This document shows positions 24,908-34,969 of a DNA stretch of 64,000 bases, piece after piece. This DNA comes from Caryophanales bacterium UBA4855 (lineage in GTDB: Bacteria; Bacillota_I; Bacilli_A; RFN20; CAG-826). Within the stretch, counting starts at the first letter, position 1. Every line of letters begins with the position of its first letter. The stretch lies in contig DHEH01000001.1 in assembly GCA_002399785.1 (NCBI GenBank), forward strand, positions 1 to 64,000, written 5' to 3'. A program made the translations under genes and the position numbers. The notes under the pieces are model-generated. The model ran no database searches and was not told the DNA's origin. It saw nothing but the letters and a program-made list of their open reading frames with translations.

Positions 24908-26380
24908 ATGAAATATATTTTAGCTTTAGATCAAGGCACTACTTCAACGAGATGCTTGCTTTATAATCACGATGGCGAGCCTGTTTTTCGTGCCAATCAA
25001 GAAATAGCTTGTCTATACCCTTCAGATGGTTGGGTAGAACAGGATTCTCTTGATATTTATATTAGTACATTAAATGTTATAAATGATTGTTTAACGAAGA
25101 TGAACATTAATTATGACAGCATCGATTCTTTAGGAATTACCAATCAAAGAGAAACGACTGTTGTATGGGACAAAGAAACTGGTATGCCAATCTATAATGC
25201 TATTGTTTGGCAATCCCGTCAAACACAAGATATTTGTCGAGAATGGAAAAAATACGAAGATATAGTTCATAATAAAACAGGTTTAATTATTAATCCTTAT
25301 TTTAGTGCCTCTAAAATTAGATATATTCTTGATAAAGTTCCTGGTGCTCAAGAAAGAGCAAAAAAAGGAGAACTTTGTTTTGGCACGATTGATTGTTGGT
25401 TAATGTTTAAATTATCTAATAAAAAAATCTTTAAAACCGATGTATCTAATGCTAGCAGAACCATGCTTTTTAATATAAATTCTATGTCATGGGACGACGA
25501 ATTATTGAAATTATTTAACATTCCGAAAGTAATGCTTCCAGAAGTGTGCGAATCAAGCAATTATTTTGGTAATGCAACTCAACTTAATGCCGATTTAAAA
25601 ATTTGTGGTGTAGCTGGCGATCAGCAAGCTGCTTTATTTGGTCAAAATTGTTTTATAAAAGGTGAAAGTAAAAATACTTATGGCACTGGTTGCTTTATGC
25701 TAATGAATATTGGCAAAAAACCAACATTATCTCAAAATGGATTATTAACGACAGTTGCTTGGTCCATTAACGGAAAAGTAACTTATGCGCTTGAAGGTAG
25801 TGTTTTTATAGGTGGTGCATCAATTCAATGGTTACGTGATTCTTTAAGAATGATTAAAACTGCCGCTGAAAGTGAGAAATATGCCACCGGTGTTAAAGAT
25901 GATGGTGGAGTTTATTGCGTTCCAGCTTTTGTTGGGCTTGGAGCTCCATATTGGGATAATGATTGTCGTGGTGCTATTTTTGGCCTTACAAGAGCAACTA
26001 CCAAAGAGCATTTTATTAGAGCAGTTTTAAATTCTATCGCTTTGCAAACAAAAGATGTTATTGTCACAATTGAAAAAGATACTGGAATTGTTTTAAAGAG
26101 TCTAAAAGTAGATGGCGGAGCCACTGCCAATAGTTATTTAATGCAATACCAAGCGAATATTCTTAATACTAACATTATTTTACCAGCTTGCGTTGAAACG
26201 ACTTCATTAGGCGCAGCTTATTTATCAGGTTTATCAACTGGTTTTTGGAAGGATATAAAAGATATTAAAACAACTCATAAGATTGCCAAAACTTTTAGAT
26301 CGAAAATGAGTGAAGGCGAAAGAGTTATTATCGATAAGAAATGGGCAAAAGCAGTTGAAGCTACAAGGGTTTTTAAATAA
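24908..26380 (+). CDS. glpK: Glycerol kinase
   Basis: A 490-residue FGGY-family kinase that phosphorylates glycerol to glycerol 3-phosphate. Signatures: MKYILALDQGTTSTRCLLYN, the glycerol-specific ITNQRETTVVWDKETG, IVWQSRQT, GVAGDQQAALFGQ, the ATP-site TYGTGCFML, and the C-terminal KVDGGATANSYLMQYQAN. The length is normal. ATG 24908 is preceded by CAGGAG; an in-frame ATG 48 bases upstream lies inside the lipase gene and lacks a site. Substrate for GlpA is thus made in the same operon. Confidence 0.95.
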   Translation: MKYILALDQGTTSTRCLLYNHDGEPVFRANQEIACLYPSDGWVEQDSLDIYISTLNVINDCLTKMNINYDSIDSLGITNQRETTVVWDKETGMPIYNAIVWQSRQTQDICREWKKYEDIVHNKTGLIINPYFSASKIRYILDKVPGAQERAKKGELCFGTIDCWLMFKLSNKKIFKTDVSNASRTMLFNINSMSWDDELLKLFNIPKVMLPEVCESSNYFGNATQLNADLKICGVAGDQQAALFGQNCFIKGESKNTYGTGCFMLMNIGKKPTLSQNGLLTTVAWSINGKVTYALEGSVFIGGASIQWLRDSLRMIKTAAESEKYATGVKDDGGVYCVPAFVGLGAPYWDNDCRGAIFGLTRATTKEHFIRAVLNSIALQTKDVIVTIEKDTGIVLKSLKVDGGATANSYLMQYQANILNTNIILPACVETTSLGAAYLSGLSTGFWKDIKDIKTTHKIAKTFRSKMSEGERVIIDKKWAKAVEATRVFK

Positions 26381-26382
26381 TA

Positions 26383-28770
26383 ATGTTTGATATTTCGATT
26401 TTAAATAATTCAATTATCATTGCTCCTAATTCGTTAAGAATGTATTTTTTGTATTTAAAAACAAAAAATCCATTTTTAAATTTCAAATTTTCAACATTAA
26501 ACGAACTTCAAAATCAATGTTTTGGAATAACAAACGAAGAAAGTCTTATAAAATGTTTGCATCAATTTAAATTGAGTTATAGATATACTAAAACTTATCT
26601 TGATTATATCGGACGTGGAATTGGTAGAAGTAACGAAACAAAAACAATTGACGAAATGAGACAATTCTTGTTTGATAATAATTTAATTTTTGTCGATCCA
26701 ACATATAAAAATCTTTACAAAAGCAAAAAAGTTTTTATTTGTGGATATAGCGAAGAAAATAGCGAACTCAAACACATTATTCAACATTTTGAAATTGTAG
26801 ATATTAAATATTTAAAAATAGATGAAGTTGTTGCAAAAGGCGATATTTCTAAATATTACTATTTCAATTCTTTAGATGAAGAAGTCCATGAATTGTTTAT
26901 TCAACTTAGCAAAAATTTTCGAAATCACCAGCCAATCACCCTTATTTGTAGCGAAAGCAAATATAAATTTTATTTAGAATCGTATGCAAATAAATATAAT
27001 TTTTCATTAAAATTTGAAAGTAAAAAGACGATGTTTGATACTTTGACTGGAAAGCTAATTCTATCTCATTTAGATGAGCCATCCTTAATTGATTTTATGA
27101 AAAATAATGAGAATTTATTCAAAAATAAAGTTGATTATGAATCAATATTAAATATTTTTATTAAATATGATATTGATAATTTAAATAAAGATTATGCAAT
27201 GATAAAAGCGATTTTATCTAGTTATGAATTGAACAAAGATTTAATTGAAAATGAAATAAATGTTTCATCATCTCTTTCTTTTGATCCAACATCCATCTAT
27301 TATTTGCTAGATGCTTCTGATAACGGCTTACCAAAAAGTTATTTAGATACCGATTTATTGTCCGACGAGATTAAAGAAGAAGTTCTTTTAGAAACGTCTA
27401 AAATAAAAAATCTTGAATCGAAAGAGGAGGCTCATGCTTTTGTGCATTTTAAAAATTTAGTTTCTATTTATTATCATAAATATGATACTGAAGGCACAAA
27501 TTTCGAGTCAAATTTTTTAGATACAGAAGGGATTGGCAAGGCATTTTTAAAAACTAATGATTTAGATTATTCAAAAAGTGTTAGTTTAGCTTATTATTCA
27601 AAATTTAATTATTTGTTTAATTTGTTTCGCCAAAATTCGCAAGAATATTGGAACTACAAAACAAATTTTGGCGATTTAAAAATATATGATTTTGCTTACA
27701 AAATGATAAATTGCGATATCCCAATCGATTATAAATTAAGCTATACATCAATGAATTCTTTTTACAGTTGTCCTTTTAAATTTTATTGTGAAAACGTACT
27801 TAAATTGAATCAATTTACTTCTTCATTTTATTCGCGCATAGGTAATTATGCTCATAAGATTATGGAAGACATAAAAAATCCTGATTTTGATTTTGATGCC
27901 GTAGCTAAAAAATATGAATATATGCTTGAATTTACACCTCGTGAAAAATTATTTTTGCAAAGAATAAATATGGATTTAAAAGCTGTTAGCAATATGATTA
28001 AAAATAGAGTTGCTGATTATGACGGTAGTTTTGTGCGAACTGCTGATGAAGAAAAAATTGATGTAGAATTTAAAAATAATGTGGTTTTTACAGGAAAAAT
28101 TGATAGATTTGAAGAATTCAAAGATTCTCATTTTATCGTGTATGATTACAAAACTGGTGAAGATAAATATGAACCAAAGTTAAATGAATTTGGTTTAAAA
28201 TTGCAATTACCTACTTATGCATTTCTTATTTCATCTAAATATAAAAATGCCAAGGTTTTTGGTCTTTTATATCAACATTTAAGAAATTATGATGTCGGAG
28301 TTCCGGAATTTGATGACGAAAAGTTTTTAAGAAGTTTAGATATGACCGGTATTTATGTTAATGATACAAATATTTATGAAAAGCTTGATCCTTTATATTC
28401 AGTTGATGGAGCTTCTGTTTATTTTCATCCAATTATAGTAAAAGATGATACGGGCGATGTTTTATCAAATAATAAAAATAAAAATGAATATGTTCTTGCC
28501 GATTATTCCAAGATGAATGACTTAATTGAATTAACTAAGGGAAAAATCGATGAAATGATCGATTTAATTATTAAAAAAGAATTTGTTATTGCTCCTGTTA
28601 AATATAAGAAAAAAATGAAACTTTCATGTGATTATTGTGATTTTAAGGATGTTTGTTATGTTGTTAAAAATCGAGCTGTTAAAGATCTTGATAAATTGCT
28701 TAATAAAGAAAAAGATGATGAAGAAGACGATTTAGATGATGTGGAGGTAGATATTGATGGAATTTGTTAA
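26383..28770 (+). CDS. addB: AddB/RexB subunit of recombination nuclease
   Basis: A 795-residue protein, clearly shorter than usual AddB (about 1100). The N-terminal half has weak helicase-like features and no Walker A motif, as in RexB. The C-terminal half holds a PD-(D/E)xK nuclease: YTSMNSFYSCPFKFY (first cluster Cys), GNYAHKIMED, FTGKIDRFEE, IVYDYKTGE, and the late C-x2-C-x5-C (CDYCDFKDVC) that closes a 4Fe-4S cluster. An acidic tail follows. It pairs with addA, whose start overlaps its end by 14 bases. The complex processes double-strand breaks for RecA loading. Confidence 0.85.
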   Translation: MFDISILNNSIIIAPNSLRMYFLYLKTKNPFLNFKFSTLNELQNQCFGITNEESLIKCLHQFKLSYRYTKTYLDYIGRGIGRSNETKTIDEMRQFLFDNNLIFVDPTYKNLYKSKKVFICGYSEENSELKHIIQHFEIVDIKYLKIDEVVAKGDISKYYYFNSLDEEVHELFIQLSKNFRNHQPITLICSESKYKFYLESYANKYNFSLKFESKKTMFDTLTGKLILSHLDEPSLIDFMKNNENLFKNKVDYESILNIFIKYDIDNLNKDYAMIKAILSSYELNKDLIENEINVSSSLSFDPTSIYYLLDASDNGLPKSYLDTDLLSDEIKEEVLLETSKIKNLESKEEAHAFVHFKNLVSIYYHKYDTEGTNFESNFLDTEGIGKAFLKTNDLDYSKSVSLAYYSKFNYLFNLFRQNSQEYWNYKTNFGDLKIYDFAYKMINCDIPIDYKLSYTSMNSFYSCPFKFYCENVLKLNQFTSSFYSRIGNYAHKIMEDIKNPDFDFDAVAKKYEYMLEFTPREKLFLQRINMDLKAVSNMIKNRVADYDGSFVRTADEEKIDVEFKNNVVFTGKIDRFEEFKDSHFIVYDYKTGEDKYEPKLNEFGLKLQLPTYAFLISSKYKNAKVFGLLYQHLRNYDVGVPEFDDEKFLRSLDMTGIYVNDTNIYEKLDPLYSVDGASVYFHPIIVKDDTGDVLSNNKNKNEYVLADYSKMNDLIELTKGKIDEMIDLIIKKEFVIAPVKYKKKMKLSCDYCDFKDVCYVVKNRAVKDLDKLLNKEKDDEEDDLDDVEVDIDGIC

Positions 28771-31700
28771 AAATCCTGAGCAAGAGGCGGTTATAAATGC
28801 TCCGATTACAAATATCTTAGTTAGTGCTGGAGCCGGTAGCGGAAAGACTTCAGTTTTAACACGTAGAATTATCGACCAGATTATTAATAAACATTATAAT
28901 TTGGATGATTTTTTGATTGTTACCTTTACAAATGCTGCTGGAGCTGAAATGCGCTCTCGTATTAAAGGGGCATTAATTAAAAATAATTTGACTGAATTAG
29001 CTTCTAAAGTTGACTCAGCAAACATAAAAACATTCGATTCTTTTCGTTTGTTTTTACTTAAAAAATATGGTTATTTAATCGGAATTAATTCCGAGATATC
29101 TAATATTGATGCCGATATTATTTCAGTTAAAGTTTATGAAGAAATTAACCGTCAATTAGATAAAGCTGCAAATATGTATCCTATCGAAATGCAAGATTTA
29201 TACGCTAATTATGAAGTTAAAACGGATGACGGATTAGTGGATTTTATTTATGATATTTATTATTCTTTAGCTTTTAAAGAGGACTACGAATCAATTTTAG
29301 ATAATTATTCTGACATATTTTTTAAAGATATCGAGGTTAAACTTAAAACTAAATTATTTGAATTAGCACAAGAAACTACTAAGAATATTTTGCATTATGC
29401 CGGTCTTGTATCCGATGAATTTTACGATAAAGTTAATGAAGTTTTTCAAGAATTTCTTGATGCGAAAGATTTTGGTGAAATTAGATTAGCAAAAAAACAT
29501 GGAAAAATTCAATGGGCAAAATCTGGTGCTACTATTATTCAACCATATTGTGCAAAATCTATTAAAAAATTAAAGGATTTAACTAATTTTGATTGCGATT
29601 ATTATTTAAACAATGATGTTCGTTTGCATAAAGAATTTATGCCAATTATTACTTGTATTGCAAAGAATGTTATAACAAATATTAGAAAATATAAGTTAGA
29701 TAGGGGTGTTTTTGAATTTGCCGATATAGAAATGCTTACGAACGGACTTCTTAAAAAGCATCCAGAAGTTTCTAAAAAACTTAAAGAACAATTTAAAATT
29801 ATTATGATTGATGAATTCCAAGATACCTCGATTGTTCAAGATCAATTTATAAATTATTTTTCTAACAATAATGTATTTATGGTTGGTGATATTAAACAAT
29901 CAATTTACAAATTTCGTAGGGCCGAACCCGCCTTATTTGCTAACTATGCCGAAAACTTAAAGAATGAAAAAATGCCTGGTTTATTTTGTCCGATGAATAC
30001 TAGTTTTCGTAGTAGACCTGAAGTAGTTAATGATATAAATAATATTTTTGGCGGATTAATGAGAGATGGTTTGGGTGGCACAAATTACATAGAAGATGGT
30101 TTATTACAAGCTGGTAATATAAACTATTTAAAAGAAAAAGATGCTAAAGCAAAGTATGGAATTATTCCTTTAGCCACTAAGTTTAGTGATAGAGTTAGTG
30201 GAATTATTCATGATATTAAAGGTAAAATGGCTTCTAACTTTCAAGTTTATGATAAAGAATCGAATAAGATGAGACCTGCTAAATATAGCGATTTTGCGAT
30301 TTTAATTGATAGAAGCACAAAATTTCAAGATATTGGTAAAGAATTTACTGACAACGGAATTCCGTTAACAATATTGAAAGATGAAAATATAAGTGATGAA
30401 AATTATGTTAAGGTTATAAAGTCAATTTTTAGATTCATTAATACTTATAATTGCCCTAAAAACAAAGATACAGATATAACTTTAAAGCATGCTTATGTTT
30501 CAGTTGTTAGAAGCTTTTTATTTAGTTACGATGATGAAAAAATATATACACTAATCTCTTCAAAAGAATATTATAAAGAAGAAGTTTATATAAAATTAAT
30601 TAATTATGCTAAATTATCGTATTATATGACGTTGTCAGAATTATTTATGTTCATCATAAATGATTTGAATTTTGTTGAAAAATTATCATCAATCGGTAAC
30701 GCAATTACTTATCTAGGAAAAATTAATTTTATTAATAATAAGATAATAAAGATGGATGAATTAGGATATTCTATTACCGATTTCATTAGTTACCTTGATT
30801 CTATTAAAAAATATGATTTAAAGATGGAAGCAAAAACCATGATGGAAAGCGATAATTCCGTTACATTAGAAACAATTCATAAATCAAAAGGTCTCGAATA
30901 TAGTATTGTTTATTTTCCGTTTTTTAACCAAGATTTATATAAAAAACCAACAATGAAAAGTTATTTCATCGATGAAAATAGTGGATTTTGGCTTAAAACA
31001 CTATGTAAGCAATTAAATCCTTTTAAGTTATTCCATGAAAAAGAATTACATGAAAGTGATGTTAATGAAAAAATCCGTTTACTTTATGTCGCTTTAACTC
31101 GCTGCCGTGAAATTGGTTATATTATGTTTGATATCGAAGATTCTCTATATTACCCTGAAATATACGAAGAATTGAATGGTGAAATTAATAACGATATTAA
31201 AACTTCAAATCTCTCTAACAAAATCAATGATAATTATGCTGAAGATGAAGAAGACGATGATTATGAAAACGATGATGATGAACCACAAAAAATAAGTGCT
31301 GAGTCTTTATTTGAGAGAATTAAACGTTCTAAATCTTTTCAAGATATGGTTTTTGAGGTTGGATTTTCGGTTGCTCCTGAGGGAACGGACGATCAAATTG
31401 CTGGTATTAGATTATCCAGTCAAGTTGAATTGCCTTCTCTTCCTGGAAAATTTAAGCTTTTAAAAAATGAAATACCTCACGAAGTTTTAATTAAACAACA
31501 TGCTAGTAAAATCTCGTCTGATACAAATAATATTTTTATTCTAAAAAAAGGCACTCATTACCATTTACTTATGGAAGAAGTGGATCTTGTAAGTAAAGAT
31601 GTTTCGTTTATAAAAAATGCCACAGAAAGAAATGATATTAAGAACGTTTTAGGTAATGAAATTTTTTCCCAAATTACAAAAAGAACCGGGATTTACAAGG

Positions 31701-31927
31701 AATATTCATATTTTGATGAAGCAAATAATGTTTCTGGATCAATTGATTTGATGCTTATTTATGATGGCCATATTGATATTGTTGACTATAAATTAAAACA
31801 CATTGATGACTTAGCTTATAAGCATCAATTAGAAACGTATAAAGAGTATGTTTCTCGTATTTTTAATAAACCTACAAATTGTTATTTATTATCATTAATG
31901 GATAATAAACTGGAAAAAATATTTTAA
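28757..31927 (+). CDS. addA: AddA/RexA helicase-nuclease subunit
   Basis: A UvrD/Rep-type helicase of 1056 residues with a nuclease domain. Motif I is SAGAGSGKTSVLTRR; motif II IMIDEFQDTS; motif III-IV region VGDIKQSIYKFRRAEP and TSFRSRPEVV; motif V TIHKSKGLEYSIV; motif VI EKIRLLYVALTRCRE. The C-terminal PD-(D/E)xK site has GSIDLMLIYDGHIDIVDYKLK and QLETYKEYV. A very acidic linker at about residues 825-845 separates helicase and nuclease. The ATG at 28757 with GGAGG upstream is preferred over the TTG one codon earlier. It forms the recombination exonuclease with AddB. Confidence 0.93.
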   Translation: MEFVKNPEQEAVINAPITNILVSAGAGSGKTSVLTRRIIDQIINKHYNLDDFLIVTFTNAAGAEMRSRIKGALIKNNLTELASKVDSANIKTFDSFRLFLLKKYGYLIGINSEISNIDADIISVKVYEEINRQLDKAANMYPIEMQDLYANYEVKTDDGLVDFIYDIYYSLAFKEDYESILDNYSDIFFKDIEVKLKTKLFELAQETTKNILHYAGLVSDEFYDKVNEVFQEFLDAKDFGEIRLAKKHGKIQWAKSGATIIQPYCAKSIKKLKDLTNFDCDYYLNNDVRLHKEFMPIITCIAKNVITNIRKYKLDRGVFEFADIEMLTNGLLKKHPEVSKKLKEQFKIIMIDEFQDTSIVQDQFINYFSNNNVFMVGDIKQSIYKFRRAEPALFANYAENLKNEKMPGLFCPMNTSFRSRPEVVNDINNIFGGLMRDGLGGTNYIEDGLLQAGNINYLKEKDAKAKYGIIPLATKFSDRVSGIIHDIKGKMASNFQVYDKESNKMRPAKYSDFAILIDRSTKFQDIGKEFTDNGIPLTILKDENISDENYVKVIKSIFRFINTYNCPKNKDTDITLKHAYVSVVRSFLFSYDDEKIYTLISSKEYYKEEVYIKLINYAKLSYYMTLSELFMFIINDLNFVEKLSSIGNAITYLGKINFINNKIIKMDELGYSITDFISYLDSIKKYDLKMEAKTMMESDNSVTLETIHKSKGLEYSIVYFPFFNQDLYKKPTMKSYFIDENSGFWLKTLCKQLNPFKLFHEKELHESDVNEKIRLLYVALTRCREIGYIMFDIEDSLYYPEIYEELNGEINNDIKTSNLSNKINDNYAEDEEDDDYENDDDEPQKISAESLFERIKRSKSFQDMVFEVGFSVAPEGTDDQIAGIRLSSQVELPSLPGKFKLLKNEIPHEVLIKQHASKISSDTNNIFILKKGTHYHLLMEEVDLVSKDVSFIKNATERNDIKNVLGNEIFSQITKRTGIYKEYSYFDEANNVSGSIDLMLIYDGHIDIVDYKLKHIDDLAYKHQLETYKEYVSRIFNKPTNCYLLSLMDNKLEKIF

Positions 31928-31953
31928 TGGTAATAATTTAATTAATTTAGGTA

Positions 31954-31959
31954 TAGAAT
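31954..31959 (+). promoter_or_regulatory. -10 box, predicted leaderless
   Basis: TAGAAT ends 6 bases before ATG 31966, with no ribosome site. This is the same geometry as the other leaderless candidates. Confidence 0.45.
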
Positions 31960-31965
31960 AGAATT

Positions 31966-33117
31966 ATGAAAGTTGCTCCAATCGAAAAAAATGAATTTAA
32001 TACGGTACTTGATAATTTAAGAGTACCTACCGAGATTAATCATGAATATTTATATGATTTATATTCTTCGGTTTGTGGAGCAATTGAAGATGTTACTCAA
32101 CAATCATCTTTGAATAATTTAACTCCAGTAAATCATGTTATATTAATTCTTTATATTATTAACGAATTTAATTTTCAATTTTCGAGATTACAGCCTGTTG
32201 ATAGGGCTAAATTTGAAGATAATGATGCATTTTATTCATCAGTTGCTTCTGTTAGTGCTGATAAATTTATTACAAACGAAGAACTAAATTATAAGAGTGA
32301 ATTATTCTTATCTCGTTTTAATCCTTCCATATCTACAATCGAATTATATTTAAATTTTTGCCTTCATTCTTTAGAGTCGGTCGATGTAAATAAACTCAAT
32401 CAAGCAGATCGATTAGTGAAAGAAATGCTTGAAAAAGCATTCAAGATGTCAAAATGCATCATGTCTTTACTTACTCAAGGATTTGAGACTGAAGCTTTTT
32501 CAACCTGGAGAACGCTTCATGAATCCGAATCAATCTTAACTTTACTTGTTAAGTATTCTAAAGTTTTATTTCAATCATATTTTAAACACATTAAGTACGC
32601 TTTAGCTTATAGGGGACAACTTGGAACAAAAGAAGAAACTGATAAAACTTTCGAACAAATTAAATCAGAAATGAAAAGTTTTGATTTAAAAAGCAAGGAT
32701 ATGAAAAAATATATCGAATATGGCTATTTATTCTCAATTCCTGATATTAAATTAAATGAAGATTTTAAACTTAATTTTAGAGATGGAATTGAAAAGATGG
32801 CTGGTTTATCTTCTTATTCTAAGGTTTACGAAATGGCTAGTGAAATAGCTCATAGTTCACCTGTCTTATTGTATAGTAACCGAGCATATTTCCTCGATTT
32901 AACAATTTTATATACATACGAATCCTTCTTTAGGTTAGAATCAATCTTTAATTCTTTTTATACAGTTTTTTCAACTCCTAAACAAATTAATCAATATCAA
33001 GAATTAAGAAAAATGTATCTATCTCAAATGATAGAAATTCATGATACTGTAAAGGGTCACATAATTAAAAATTATGCTAAAGAACCTGACCAGCCACTAA
33101 GCGAAACTATAGAATGA
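31966..33117 (+). CDS. DUF5677-like protein of unknown function
   Basis: A 383-residue, largely helical soluble protein. The central part (LEKAFKMSKCIMSLLTQGFE, TEAFSTWRTLHESESILTLL) has the A..L.R.L.E pattern of DUF5677, and ASEIAHSSP near residue 300 fits the later conserved His region. The role of DUF5677 proteins is not known; some lie near defence genes, but nothing here shows that. It has its own promoter, a TGA stop and a strong terminator, so it is monocistronic. Confidence 0.55.
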   Translation: MKVAPIEKNEFNTVLDNLRVPTEINHEYLYDLYSSVCGAIEDVTQQSSLNNLTPVNHVILILYIINEFNFQFSRLQPVDRAKFEDNDAFYSSVASVSADKFITNEELNYKSELFLSRFNPSISTIELYLNFCLHSLESVDVNKLNQADRLVKEMLEKAFKMSKCIMSLLTQGFETEAFSTWRTLHESESILTLLVKYSKVLFQSYFKHIKYALAYRGQLGTKEETDKTFEQIKSEMKSFDLKSKDMKKYIEYGYLFSIPDIKLNEDFKLNFRDGIEKMAGLSSYSKVYEMASEIAHSSPVLLYSNRAYFLDLTILYTYESFFRLESIFNSFYTVFSTPKQINQYQELRKMYLSQMIEIHDTVKGHIIKNYAKEPDQPLSETIE

Positions 33118-33121
33118 AAAT

Positions 33122-33149
33122 AAAAGGCTTCATTTATTTGAAGCCTTTT
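33122..33149. terminator. Intrinsic terminator between converging genes
   Basis: An 11-bp stem AAAAGGCTTCA/TGAAGCCTTTT (33122-33132, 33139-33149) with a 6-base loop and T-run. It serves the DUF5677-like gene and possibly the opposing kinase gene. Confidence 0.85.
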
Positions 33150-33173
33150 TAAGTGATCTTTACAAGGGATTTT

Positions 33174-34826
33174 CTAGAATTCGTTAGAATCTCTATAACA
33201 AGATCCGCCTATAAATTCTTTGAGTAACGAGTTGCATGGAATCCATTTTTCGTCAACGTTCTTAAAGTATTTAAGGAGTTTAATTAATCGTTCAGCATCT
33301 GGTCCATATTCACCATCTTTATCAATTTTATAAAGAAGTGGAAGAGCATATATTCTTAAAACACACATCTCATAATTTAAGAAACTATCAAATACATAAT
33401 CAGCATTTTCTTGTGTTTTATAAATCCAGTTAAATTCACCTTTTCTGACGCTTGGCCACATTTTGATTGTGTCTTCAGCGGTGGTTCCTCTGTATTTATT
33501 GTCTCTAACGATTCTTCTAATTAAACGAATATCAGTTAAAGAAATTGGGTTCTCATAGTCGATGTTGACTTGAGCTTGAGGAGCGATATAGATTTTGTAT
33601 TTTAAATACTTCGGAATTGTTGGAGTTAAGTCTTCGCTTAAAGCATGAATTCCTTCAATAATGATTGGATCGTTAGGTCCAATTTTAATTGATCTTCCTT
33701 TTTTACGAGCATTTTCTTTAAAAGAGAAAGTTGGTAAATCAACACGTTTTCCCTCAAGTAAATCATTTAGATTTTCGTTAAAATATTCGATGTCAAGGGC
33801 ATTGATTGACTCAAAATCATAATCACCATTTTCATCCTTTGGAACATCTTCTCTATTTTTGTAATAATCATCGATTGAAATACGAATTGGATTAATTCCA
33901 CGAGAAATCAATTCAACTGTTAATCTATCAGCAAAAGTGGTTTTGCCACTGCTAGATGGACCAGCAATACAAATGATACGAATATCTTTTATACGATTTT
34001 GAATTTCTTGTCCTAATTCACTGAGCATTCTGTTGTGACGATCTTCACACATATTAATTAAAGTAACAGCTTCTGGAGTTTTAATGTGTTCGTTAATTGC
34101 TGCAACTGAACTTAAATTAACTAAATTACCCCAATCCATCGATTTATTTAAAGTATCTCTAAAAGTTGGCTCATCGCTAAATGGTGGAATTTGTCCGCCG
34201 GTTTCGCTTCTTGGATATTGAATAATAATTCCTTGGTTATATGGAATTAATTTAAAATTCATGATGTAACCGGTTGAAGGAACCATTTTTCCGTACATAT
34301 AGTTAAAATACCCATTACAAATATAGAAGTGGACAGTTTTTTCTTCTCTGTATTTTAGAATTTCTTCCTTGTCAAAAAGATTGTAAGTTTTGTAAATATC
34401 ACAAGCTTTATCATTAGTGACAATTGTGCGTGCAAATTCATAGTTATTTTCAACTATTTCATGCATTTTATTGGAAATGTTTGTAACCATTTCCTTGGTA
34501 ACTATTTTGTTTTTGCCTTCAATAATTTGAGCAAAAATTGAACGAGAAATACTATAGTTGAGTTTTAATCTCGTTTTTGGATAACAAGCATGAGCAGCCA
34601 TAGCAAATATGAAACGTAATCCACGTTCATAAATTCCCATTGCGTCATGATCTTTGATTGTTAAGAATTCGATTTTTGAGTCGTAATAAACATCATAATC
34701 AAGTTCTCTAATACGGCCGTTTACTAAGGCGGCGATGATTGTTTTGTCGCCATTAGTGAGGTCGATCAATCTAACCTTCTTGTCAAAGGTTTGGGTTTCC
34801 CCGTTGAAACTTAGTTTGAAAGACAT
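33174..34826 (-). CDS. TGS-domain uridine kinase-like nucleoside kinase
   Basis: A 550-residue protein. The N-terminal about 60 residues are a TGS domain (MSFKLSFNGETQTFDKKVRL), followed by a threonyl-tRNA synthetase-like second additional domain (YERGLRFIFAMAAHACYP). From about residue 285 there is a uridine kinase/phosphoribulokinase domain with Walker A GPSSSGKTTFADRL, ISIDDYYKNREDVP, IIEGIHALSEDLTP and RLIRRIVRDNKYRG. This fusion is common in Firmicutes. It probably phosphorylates uridine or cytidine; the role of the synthetase-like part is unknown. AGAGGT is the ribosome site. Divergent from mscS. Confidence 0.88.
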   Translation of the reverse strand: MSFKLSFNGETQTFDKKVRLIDLTNGDKTIIAALVNGRIRELDYDVYYDSKIEFLTIKDHDAMGIYERGLRFIFAMAAHACYPKTRLKLNYSISRSIFAQIIEGKNKIVTKEMVTNISNKMHEIVENNYEFARTIVTNDKACDIYKTYNLFDKEEILKYREEKTVHFYICNGYFNYMYGKMVPSTGYIMNFKLIPYNQGIIIQYPRSETGGQIPPFSDEPTFRDTLNKSMDWGNLVNLSSVAAINEHIKTPEAVTLINMCEDRHNRMLSELGQEIQNRIKDIRIICIAGPSSSGKTTFADRLTVELISRGINPIRISIDDYYKNREDVPKDENGDYDFESINALDIEYFNENLNDLLEGKRVDLPTFSFKENARKKGRSIKIGPNDPIIIEGIHALSEDLTPTIPKYLKYKIYIAPQAQVNIDYENPISLTDIRLIRRIVRDNKYRGTTAEDTIKMWPSVRKGEFNWIYKTQENADYVFDSFLNYEMCVLRIYALPLLYKIDKDGEYGPDAERLIKLLKYFKNVDEKWIPCNSLLKEFIGGSCYRDSNEF

Positions 34827-34957
34827 ATTTTTACCTCTAATGTGTGTTATATAATATCATTTAAGTTATTAATTGACAATAAAATAAAAATTGTCCTATT
34901 TTAATGATTTCATCGCTCTTTTTGCCATATTTTATTTTATTATTAATAAAATAGTGT

Positions 34958-34963
34958 TAAGAT
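34958..34963 (+). promoter_or_regulatory. -10 box of mscS, predicted leaderless
   Basis: TAAGAT ends 6 bases before ATG 34970 and there is no ribosome site. Confidence 0.42.
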
Positions 34964-34969
34964 AAACTC

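Noticed and set aside
31966..33117. DUF5677-like gene as a defence (abortive infection) gene
   Set aside because: There is no defence neighbour or toxin motif; it stands alone between addA and a housekeeping kinase.
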